Source: DATLXU01 sp035575515 (GTDB lineage: Bacteria > Acidobacteriota > Blastocatellia > UBA7656). Taken from it: a DNA stretch of 64,000 nt. This document shows positions 25,066-31,674 of the stretch, in pieces. A program made the position numbers and the translations under genes. Under the pieces are notes generated by a model that was not told where the DNA came from, did not search any database, and was given only the letters and a program-made list of their open reading frames with translations. Numbering within the stretch: position 1 is the first letter of the stretch; every line of letters starts with the position of its first letter. The stretch is taken from NCBI GenBank assembly GCA_035575515.1, contig DATLXU010000060.1:78835-142834 (forward strand). Direction: 5' to 3'.

Positions 25066-25828
25066 AGTTCAGCTTGTAAATCGGGCGATACTTCCCTTCC
25101 TCGAACCGGAATTTGAAGTTGCCTTCAAAGCGGCGGATGCCCGAAACGCCGCTTCCCGAAGCGAGCGTCGGAAACCGCAGCGAGCCTTCAAATTGCGAGT
25201 AATCTATCGTCGCGTTGAAGGTGCGCAGCTTCGCGGCTTCTTTGTCAATCGCATCGAGGTTGTGGAGCGATTCGATTCTGATCGTCAGAACTTCGCCGGT
25301 CTGCGGGTCAAGCATCACTACGCCCGATGCGAGCGGCACGTTTGTCACTTCGGCCTTCGGCACGAAGCGATACCATTTTTCGTTCTTGCGCTCGGCTACC
25401 ACTTCCTGAAAGTTGTAGTACTTGATCTTTTCAGGGAGCAGCGGAAAGAACGCCAAATCCCATATCGCGCCGACCGAAAGCAGCGTGCGCTCATCCTCGT
25501 TGACGCTGTTTTTCGGATTGCCTTTCTTATCCGTGTCTGCAACGACCTTGACTATTACAGGAGTGTCGCCTGTTTTGTCGGGCTTGGCCGCAGGCTCAAC
25601 CGTGACGGTTGTGTCGCGTATCTCTTCAGTTTTGTCCTGACCGTCTTTTGATTTGTATCGCTCAAGTCGGAGTCGTTGCTCATAGCGGCAATGGTCGCGC
25701 ACGTACAGCGAGCGGTCCTGATTGGCTGAGGCTTTGCAAATAAGCGCGGGCGCGTTGCAGTCCTGCTGCGCCGCAGCCTGCGCGACAAATAGAATCGCTA
25801 TCAGCAAGAATGCATAAATATGTTTCAT
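25064..25828 (-). CDS. Secreted protein of unknown function
   Basis: A 254-residue protein with a clear signal peptide (MKHIYAFLLIAILFVAQAAA, cleavage before QQD). The mature part has three early Cys residues (DCNAPALICKA, DHCRYEQ), a charged linker, and a C-terminal domain with alternating strands (VPLASGVVMLDPQTGEVLTIRIESL, GIRRFEGNFKFRFEEGKYRPIYKLN). It lies about 130 bp upstream of uvrC on the same strand, separated by the long inverted repeat. No family is recognised; it is probably an envelope or secreted protein. Confidence 0.7.
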   Translation of the reverse strand: MKHIYAFLLIAILFVAQAAAQQDCNAPALICKASANQDRSLYVRDHCRYEQRLRLERYKSKDGQDKTEEIRDTTVTVEPAAKPDKTGDTPVIVKVVADTDKKGNPKNSVNEDERTLLSVGAIWDLAFFPLLPEKIKYYNFQEVVAERKNEKWYRFVPKAEVTNVPLASGVVMLDPQTGEVLTIRIESLHNLDAIDKEAAKLRTFNATIDYSQFEGSLRFPTLASGSGVSGIRRFEGNFKFRFEEGKYRPIYKLN

Positions 25829-26003
25829 ACGTTTCTTGACTCCCGAATCATTTTTCGTGTATTAACTCTAGCGTCGCTCGTTAAAAGTATAGTTTAGTTT
25901 GTGAGCGCGCGGCAAACGCCATAGTTTTCAGGCGAAGACCGTCTAACCCGTGATAGCTTTCGTTCCAAAAGGAATGAATCTGAAATCAAACGACGGAGGC
26001 ACT

Positions 26004-26696
26004 ATGAAGATTAGAGCGATGGCCGTCTTTGGCCTTGCGGTCATAGTAGCGCTGGCAAGCGCCTGCGCGACCAAAAAGTACGTTCGCAACCGCATCAATG
26101 AGCGGGTCACCCCGCTTGAGAATCGCACAGGCGAGCTTGAAGAGACATCGCGGCGCAACACTCAGGACATCGCGAAGCTCGGACGTGATATTGAGGACGT
26201 GCGCGCGCGCACAGACCGCGCGCAACAACAGGCAGACCGCGCCGCGAGCGCAGCCGAGCAGGCTAACACTCGCGTCACCGGAGTCGAGCAATCGGTCTCC
26301 GATTTGCGCTCGAACCTCGACAAATATACTGTGCAGAAGACCGTGACGGTGCTGTTCAAGGTGGGCAAATCCGATCTCACGCCGGAAGCGATGGCCGCAC
26401 TCGACGAACTTGCGAGCCAGATTCGCGACCGCAACGGTTTTCTGCTTGAGATTGAAGGGTTCGCTTCATCAGACGGCACGACGGATTTGAACGACCGGCT
26501 GAGCGCGGCTCGGTCGGAAGCGGTGCGAAGGTATCTGGCCGAGCGGCACAACATCCCGCTGTTTCGCATGTCAATACTGGGATTTGGCGAGAGCCGCCCC
26601 GTCGCCGACAACGAAACTCTCGAAGGGCGCATACAGAATCGCCGCGTCGAAGTCCGCCTGCTCACAAACAACGCCGTCAGCCAGCAATCGCATTAA
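26004..26696 (+). CDS. OmpA-family outer-membrane lipoprotein
   Basis: I start at ATG 26004 (GGAGG upstream). The signal sequence ends in the lipobox LASAC, so the mature N-terminal Cys should be lipidated. A coiled-coil stretch (about 35-105, rich in RTDRAQQQADRAASAAEQANTR) leads to a C-terminal OmpA/MotB peptidoglycan-binding domain (KVGKSDLTPEAMAALDELASQI, DLNDRLSAARSEAVRRYLAER, ILGFGESRPVADN, GRIQNRRVEV). This is a Pal-like anchor between outer membrane and cell wall, with a coiled-coil spacer that Pal lacks. Its stop is followed at once by a GTCCGAA-word repeat. Confidence 0.9.
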   Translation: MKIRAMAVFGLAVIVALASACATKKYVRNRINERVTPLENRTGELEETSRRNTQDIAKLGRDIEDVRARTDRAQQQADRAASAAEQANTRVTGVEQSVSDLRSNLDKYTVQKTVTVLFKVGKSDLTPEAMAALDELASQIRDRNGFLLEIEGFASSDGTTDLNDRLSAARSEAVRRYLAERHNIPLFRMSILGFGESRPVADNETLEGRIQNRRVEVRLLTNNAVSQQSH

Positions 26697-26791
26697 GTCC
26701 AAAGTCCAAAGTCCGAAGTCCGAAGTCTAAGAGCGAATGGCAAACTAACTAATTAACGACTTCGGACTTCGGACTTCAGACGCTGGACTCG
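26697..26791. repeat. Inverted AAGTCCGAAGTCCGAAGTC repeat
   Basis: Tandem GTCCAAA/GTCCGAA words at about 26697-26729 are mirrored by GACTTCGGACTTCGGACTTC at about 26758-26777 and the following TGGACTC. The element fills the whole spacer between the OmpA lipoprotein and the PfkB kinase. The kinase therefore has no recognisable ribosome site outside the repeat. Confidence 0.75.
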
Positions 26792-26792
26792 T

Positions 26793-27725
26793 ATGGATTT
26801 CGGAATTGACCTGCCAACGAACAAGCCGTTCGATGCTGTTGCGCTAGGACTCAACGCGGTAGATCACCTGATCGTCGTTCCCCACTATCCCGAATTCAAC
26901 ACAAAGGTTGCTTATATCTCGCACACGATTGCGCCGGGCGGACAGGCGGCTACGGCTATGGTTGCGCTTGCGCGATTAGGGATGCGCGCAAGCTACATAG
27001 GCAAAGTTGGCGACGACGACATGGGTCGCTATCAGATTAATTCAATCATCTCAGAAGGCGTTGAATCGAGCGGCGTGATGGTTGTTGAAGGAGCTGAAAC
27101 GCAGACTGCTTTTATTATTGTGGATAAGCCGAGCGGCGAGCGAACAATCATCTGGCATCGAGACGAGCGATTGACTATTCACGAAAGCGAAGTTGACCGC
27201 GAGGCGGTTACGCGAGGGCGCGTGCTTCATCTCGACGGCCACGATGTTGCGGCGTCAATCGCGGCGGCCCGGTTTGCGCGCGAGGCGGGAGTGCTTACCG
27301 TGATTGATGTTGATAATGTGTATCCGCGGATTGAAGAGCTGCTGCCGCTGATAGATTTTATTGTATGTTCGAGCAACTTCCCTGAGCGCGTCACGGGTTG
27401 TAGCGACCTGCGTGAGGGATTGAAGAAGTTGAAAGAGAAATCAGGCTCGCCGTTTGTTGCGGCGACCGTTGGGCGCGACGGCGCGATTGCGTATTTTCGA
27501 GATCGGTTTATTCATTCGCCTGCATTTGCGATTGACTGCCGCGACACGACGGGTGCGGGCGATGCGTTTCACGGCGGATTCATCTACGGACTGCTCGCGG
27601 GTCTTTCTGTAGAAGAAACGCTGCGGTTTGCAAACGCTGTGGCTGCATTGAAGTGCCGCGCAATTGGCGCACGAACTGCGCTGCCTACGATTGATGAAGT
27701 GAATCAGATGCTTGCAAGAGGATGA
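26793..27725 (+). CDS. PfkB-family carbohydrate kinase
   Basis: A 310-residue ribokinase-fold protein with the substrate-side GG (APGGQAATAMVALARLG, residues 48-63) and the ATP-side signature DTTGAGDAFHGGF (251-263), in which Asp257 is the catalytic base. Both PfkB signatures are therefore intact. The substrate is not obvious: NAVDHLIVVPHYPEFNTK resembles sugar kinases of the ribokinase/sulfofructose-kinase branch. It phosphorylates a sugar or nucleoside hydroxyl from ATP. The start follows a repeat tract, and a bidirectional terminator lies 34 bp after the stop. Confidence 0.88.
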   Translation: MDFGIDLPTNKPFDAVALGLNAVDHLIVVPHYPEFNTKVAYISHTIAPGGQAATAMVALARLGMRASYIGKVGDDDMGRYQINSIISEGVESSGVMVVEGAETQTAFIIVDKPSGERTIIWHRDERLTIHESEVDREAVTRGRVLHLDGHDVAASIAAARFAREAGVLTVIDVDNVYPRIEELLPLIDFIVCSSNFPERVTGCSDLREGLKKLKEKSGSPFVAATVGRDGAIAYFRDRFIHSPAFAIDCRDTTGAGDAFHGGFIYGLLAGLSVEETLRFANAVAALKCRAIGARTALPTIDEVNQMLARG

Positions 27726-27758
27726 TAGCGGCGCTTTTCGGCTCGATTTGCGCGCAAG

Positions 27759-27788
27759 AAAAAAGCCACCCGTAAGAGTGGCCTTTTT
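27759..27788. terminator. Bidirectional rho-independent terminator
   Basis: AAAAAAGCCAC (27759-27769) and GTGGCCTTTTT (27778-27788) form a GC stem extended by A/T pairs with an 8-base loop, with T-runs in both directions. It lies between pfkB-type kinase (+) and tRNA-fMet (-), serving both. Confidence 0.85.
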
Positions 27789-27796
27789 CGCTAAAA

Positions 27797-27870
<74 letters not shown>

Positions 27871-27884
27871 CCAAAATTGAAAGA

Positions 27885-28361
27885 TCAATTTGAAGCCTTA
27901 GTATAGCTGCGCGTTCGTTGAGGTGTCAAGTTGGCCATCCGAACCGCTGCGGTTTGTTCTTCATTCTGCGGCAGTCTTATCACAACGTCGCCCGGACGAA
28001 CGAAACCGAACCTTTGGCGCGCGAACTGCTCAATCGCCGCCCTGTCGTTTTTCAGTTGTTGCACCTCGCGCTCGCGTCTCTCGACCCGAACCTTCAATTC
28101 TTCAAGCTTGATCGCGGCAGCCTCTCGCTTCGCCACAGCCTCGGCAAGCTCCGATTCGGCTCGCCAGTAAATTGAAACACAGATGGCCGATGCGGCCAGA
28201 ATGACCATCACTATTAAACCATCAATCAGACGGCGAGACCGTAGCCTTCGCCTTTCGACCAGTTCGATTCTGGCCGACGAGATGAACCGATTAATCCAGA
28301 ATGTATTTGCGGCCTGACTCAAGCAACACCTCCAATTCTTGCTCGTTTCCAGCTTCGGCAT
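27885..28361 (-). CDS. FtsB/DivIC-like septum-formation protein
   Basis: The protein has one membrane helix (LIDGLIVMVILAASAICVSIYW), then a coiled coil (ELAEAVAKREAAAIKLEELKVRVERREREVQQLKNDRAAIEQFARQRFGFVRPGDVVIRL). This is the FtsB/DivIC pattern, including the final FGFVRPGDVV. In that family the protein bridges early and late divisome components. The start is uncertain: ATG 28361 would overlap the end of the phosphohexomutase gene by 71 bp, and the recognisable protein only begins at about codon 37. No ATG, GTG or TTG is visible between the mutase stop and the helix, so an overlapping start is likely. Confidence 0.75.
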   Translation of the reverse strand: MPKLETSKNWRCCLSQAANTFWINRFISSARIELVERRRLRSRRLIDGLIVMVILAASAICVSIYWRAESELAEAVAKREAAAIKLEELKVRVERREREVQQLKNDRAAIEQFARQRFGFVRPGDVVIRLPQNEEQTAAVRMANLTPQRTRSYTKASN

Positions 28362-29685
28362 AAATCCGTACAAGCGGCTCTGTGCCTGAAGGGCGCATCA
28401 ACAACCATGCTCCATCTTCAAGAATGAATTTCGCTCCATCAACTCGACTGACAGAAATGACGCGGCGACCGGCAAACTCCACAGGCTCTGTTGCAAGCTT
28501 ATCTGACAAGCCCTGTTGCAGCTCCGGCGTGAGCCGCACGCCTATGCGCCCGCTCACAAGCTTTCCAACATCTCGGTAAACCTTTTCAAGCATCTCGCCA
28601 AGCGATGCGCCGCGCCGCGCCACCATCTCGGCGACGAGCAAGCAGGCAAGTATCCCATCCTTTTCAGGAAAGTGCCCCTTGATGGAAAGCCCCGCAGACT
28701 CTTCGCCGCCGATGGCGATTCGGTCTTCATTTATCAACTGCCCGATGTACTTGAACCCGACCGGCGTTTCTATCACTTCAATCCCGCGCCGCGCGGCGAC
28801 CCTGTCAACAAGATGTGTCGTCGCAACGGAGCGCGCGACGGCATTGCTCCATCCACGCGATTCAGCCAGGTAATCAACGAGCAATGTTATTATTAAATTC
28901 GGCGAGATGAACGAGCCGTCGCGATCGAGCACGCCAAATCGGTCGGCGTCGCCGTCCGTAGAAAGTCCAAGATGATACCTGCCCTCGATGACTTTGTCTC
29001 GAAGCTCTTCGAGGTATTCCGCGTCAGGCTCAGGGCTGTGCCCGCCGAAATAAACGTCGCGCCAGTCGTGCAGCATCACGACTTCGCAGCCCGCGTCGTT
29101 CAATGCTTTATTCAAATAGCCGCGCCCCGTGCCCCAAAGCGGGTCGTAGGCGACGCGAAGGCCTGAGCTGGCAATCGCTTTGAAATCAATCTTCGCTGCC
29201 AGGTCTTTCAAATAATCATCCACAAGCGCGAGGCTCTTTACGGGTTGAGCCGGGGCGCCTTCTTTCAAAATCTTCGTGCCTTCGAGATTCATAATCTCGC
29301 GCTCTATCTCGCCTGTGACTTCAGGGAGCGCGGGCGCTCCGTCCGAAGTTGAAAATTTCATCCCGCAATATTCCGGCGGATTGTGGCTCGCCGTGAAATT
29401 AATAGCGCCGCTTGCGCCGCGCGAGCGAACCGCGTAAGCGATAGCCGGCGTAGGCGTCGCTCTATCGCACAAAAGCGGATCGAATCCGTTTGCGGCAATT
29501 ATGCGCGCCGATTCTGCCGCGAATATCTCGGCCATAAAGCGCGTGTCATAGCCGACAATGACTTGAGAGCCGGGCGATGCTTTCTTCAGATAATTGCAAA
29601 TAGCCTGCGTAACACGACGAACAGCGACGAATGTAAATTCATCGGCGATAATTGCGCGCCAACCAGAAGTCCCAAACTTGATCAT
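28291..29685 (-). CDS. Phosphoglucomutase/phosphomannomutase family protein
   Basis: A 464-residue alpha-D-phosphohexomutase with all four landmark loops: catalytic phosphoserine in TASHNPPEY (Ser100), the metal loop DGDADRFG (244-251), a sugar-specificity loop GGEESAGLSIKGH, and the phosphate-binding RPSGTEPLVRIYAE near the C-terminus. It interconverts hexose 1- and 6-phosphates; whether it prefers glucose, mannose or glucosamine is not clear (GEESAG fits the PGM/PMM type). It feeds nucleotide-sugar synthesis. Its 3' end overlaps the FtsB-like gene. Confidence 0.92.
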   Translation of the reverse strand: MIKFGTSGWRAIIADEFTFVAVRRVTQAICNYLKKASPGSQVIVGYDTRFMAEIFAAESARIIAANGFDPLLCDRATPTPAIAYAVRSRGASGAINFTASHNPPEYCGMKFSTSDGAPALPEVTGEIEREIMNLEGTKILKEGAPAQPVKSLALVDDYLKDLAAKIDFKAIASSGLRVAYDPLWGTGRGYLNKALNDAGCEVVMLHDWRDVYFGGHSPEPDAEYLEELRDKVIEGRYHLGLSTDGDADRFGVLDRDGSFISPNLIITLLVDYLAESRGWSNAVARSVATTHLVDRVAARRGIEVIETPVGFKYIGQLINEDRIAIGGEESAGLSIKGHFPEKDGILACLLVAEMVARRGASLGEMLEKVYRDVGKLVSGRIGVRLTPELQQGLSDKLATEPVEFAGRRVISVSRVDGAKFILEDGAWLLMRPSGTEPLVRIYAEAGNEQELEVLLESGRKYILD

Positions 29686-29878
29686 CGTCGAGTAATTTCG
29701 GTCCCAGGTGAGTAAGACCGTTCAGAAATCCCTGCTGGTTTAATTCACATGCGTCCGGATTATTGGGGCGTCACAGCCCGTTGTGGGGAATGGGCTTAAC
29801 TGACAGGAAGCGACTTTACCATCTTTTATTTCGGAGCGCAACAACTTTCTTTTGCCCGCAAGCAATCAAACTTCGCCA

Positions 29879-29907
29879 TTGCGAGATCGCTGTCCCATTG
29901 CTATAAT
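29879..29907 (+). promoter_or_regulatory. Sigma-70-type promoter of the tRNA-Lys/tRNA-Glu unit
   Basis: TTGCGA (-35, 29879-29884), a 17-base spacer, then a perfect TATAAT (29902-29907). It lies 75 bp upstream of tRNA-Lys and is the best sigma-70 match for the two tRNA genes. The 29686-29878 stretch upstream holds no gene I can see, only a small AGCCC..GGGCT hairpin near 29777-29800. Confidence 0.75.
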
Positions 29908-29982
29908 CAGTATTTCGCAAATTACTGGCGGCTCTGCCACAGCAGAGGGATCGCAGGTTGCCGCAAGTTTTTTTCAAGATCG

Positions 29983-30055
29983 GGGCCGTTAGCTCAGTTG
30001 GTAGAGCATCTGGCTTTTAACCAGAGGGTCGTTGGTTCGAGTCCAACACGGCTCA
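29983..30055 (+). tRNA. tRNA-Lys (anticodon TTT)
   Basis: A complete cloverleaf: acceptor GGGCCGT pairs with ACGGCTC (one G-T wobble), D-arm GCTC..GAGC, anticodon stem CTGGC/ACCAG around TTT, T-arm GTTGG TTCGAGT CCAAC, discriminator A. CCA is not encoded. It lies five bases before tRNA-Glu in the same transcript. Confidence 0.96.
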
Positions 30056-30060
30056 TTTTT

Positions 30061-30133
30061 GACTCGTTCGTCTAGGGGCCTAGGACACCGCCCTTTCACG
30101 GCGGCAACACGGGTTCAAATCCCGTACGAGTCA
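30061..30133 (+). tRNA. tRNA-Glu (anticodon TTC)
   Basis: A complete cloverleaf: acceptor GACTCGT with ACGAGTC, anticodon stem CCGCC/GGCGG around the TTC loop (CTTTCAC), T-arm CGGGTTCAAATCCCG, discriminator A, no encoded CCA. It is co-transcribed with tRNA-Lys and followed by a strong terminator. Confidence 0.96.
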
Positions 30134-30145
30134 TCCTTTAATGAC

Positions 30146-30204
30146 AAAGCCTAAAGATGAAACTCACTACGGCTTGCTGCGAAGAGTTTCCTCTTTAGGC
30201 TTTT
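30146..30204 (+). terminator. Terminator of the tRNA-Lys/tRNA-Glu transcript
   Basis: AAAGCCTAAAGA-TGAAACTC (30146-30165) pairs with GAGTTTC-C-TCTTTAGGCTTTT, a stem of about 19 bp with one mismatch, followed by T residues. It begins 13 bp after tRNA-Glu. Confidence 0.85.
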
Positions 30205-30302
30205 CTCTCGAAAAGAAACTAACGCGCATTTGAGTGAAAGTTATCTAGTGAACCGATCAAAAGACCTATCATCCATTCCAGAGGTTCATCAGTATCAGCT
30301 AT

Positions 30303-31265
30303 TCACTGCGCGGGAGTGATGACGATATTTCTGAAGGCAACCTTTCCATGATCTCCCTGAAGCATAATCGGCCCGGCTGCGCCTTCATCGCTGTCTAGCG
30401 CGCCGCCTGTTATTCCGGGAATCTCTTCGTCATCAATGATCTTCTTGCCGTTGAGAACCACCGTAACTCGACGACCGATCAGCGTGATGTCATAACTCTG
30501 CCACTCGTTTGGTCTCCCAGCAGCATTGACGCTCGGTCTGATGAATCCATATACGCCTCCCATGCGCAGGCTGTCTGCAGCTTTTCCGAAATCGTCCTGT
30601 ATCTGCACCTCATACCGCCCGCGAAGATATATACCGCTGTTGCTCTTTTCAACTATGTTGAACTCCACGTGCAGCTTGAAATCGGTGAACTTCCGCTCGG
30701 TGATGATGTCCACGCACGGCACGTTGTTGGTCAAAGCGCCATCAACAACGCTCCAACAATTGCCTCTGCTGTTGCTGCGCAGCTTCCAACCCGTAATGTC
30801 TTTGCCGTTGAAAAGCCTCAAAGGCTTACCCCACTTCGGCCCCGCGGAGCGTTCGAGACCAGGCGCTCGCACTCCGGTCCAGGTCAAAGTCTTTCCGCTG
30901 GCGTCTTCCGTTGTGCCTTCCAGTTTGCCTCCTACAAGCTTCCCTTTGAAAACAAGATCGCTTCGGTTCTGCTCATACTGAACTGGAACCCTGAACATTA
31001 GCTCTCCATTGCGGTATTCTATCTGAGTGATGTGGCGCATGCTGCCAAAGCGGCCCACAAATCGGCCCATCAGTTCCGTCTCCTTGCGGAGCATAATCTC
31101 AAGCCAGGACGGGTAAGCTTCACCTGCTCCGTTAACGGTCAAATCCCAGCGGCCAAGAACTGCGTCGGCAAAACCGGGCTGCGGCGACTGCGCCACCGCG
31201 GATGATTGCAGAACAAACAGGCTCAGGACCAACGTCAATGACAACGTGAAGAGGCTATTACGCAT
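30303..31265 (-). CDS. Secreted DUF1080 (3-keto-disaccharide hydrolase-like) protein
   Basis: The start at 31265 has AAGGAGA upstream and begins a signal peptide (MRNSLFTLSLTLVLSLFVLQSSAVAQ). The second half is a typical DUF1080 beta-sandwich: PLRLFNGKDITGWKLRSNSRGNCWSVVDGALTN, FTDFKLHVEFNIVEKSNSGIYLRGRYEVQIQDDFG, and NEWQSYDITLIGRRVTVVLNGKKI. The N-terminal 130 residues are a separate beta-rich module. DUF1080 proteins are common in Acidobacteria and Planctomycetes and act on 3-keto sugars or bind carbohydrates. It is probably periplasmic; the exact substrate is unknown. Confidence 0.88.
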   Translation of the reverse strand: MRNSLFTLSLTLVLSLFVLQSSAVAQSPQPGFADAVLGRWDLTVNGAGEAYPSWLEIMLRKETELMGRFVGRFGSMRHITQIEYRNGELMFRVPVQYEQNRSDLVFKGKLVGGKLEGTTEDASGKTLTWTGVRAPGLERSAGPKWGKPLRLFNGKDITGWKLRSNSRGNCWSVVDGALTNNVPCVDIITERKFTDFKLHVEFNIVEKSNSGIYLRGRYEVQIQDDFGKAADSLRMGGVYGFIRPSVNAAGRPNEWQSYDITLIGRRVTVVLNGKKIIDDEEIPGITGGALDSDEGAAGPIMLQGDHGKVAFRNIVITPAQ

Positions 31266-31449
31266 CGAGAAATCTCCTTCGTTCAAAGATAATCTCAACA
31301 GCTAATATTCAATCGAAAAACAACATCAGCAATGATACTACACAATAACCATCGTGCCAGTTGCTGAAGTCGCAGTTGAATAGTCAGATCAGGTTTCGGC
31401 CTTAATTGAGCGCAGGTACATTAGATCAGAAGCTGAGAGGCAATATCGA

Positions 31450-31611
31450 ATGCTCAATTCCTATCCGATGAATCAAAGTGTAGAATTGCTTCTCATGGCA
31501 ATCCTTTTCGTGGATGAAGTAAAGTTAATCATTTGGCTCTTTGCTCTTGCCGTTGTCTTCGGGTTAATCGGGCTGGCAGCCATCTTGAAGCTGATTCGCA
31601 GAGATAAATGA
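31450..31611 (+). CDS. Small single-pass membrane protein (53 codons)
   Basis: From ATG 31450 the frame reads MLNSYPMNQSVELLLMAI, then a charged LFVDEVK and a strong membrane helix (LIIWLFALAVVFGLIGLAAILKLI), and ends RRDK. GAGAGG lies nine bases before the ATG. In-frame ATGs at 31468 and 31495 are alternatives. The acidic patch, helix and positive tail are typical of small inner-membrane regulators. It sits alone between two minus-strand genes. No homologue is recalled; it may be a real but overlooked small gene. Confidence 0.45.
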   Translation: MLNSYPMNQSVELLLMAILFVDEVKLIIWLFALAVVFGLIGLAAILKLIRRDK

Positions 31612-31674
31612 TTCGAGAAATGATTTCGCTGTCAAATAATGAGGTTGCCCTTCTCAGCGCGAGAGTGCTCAGGC

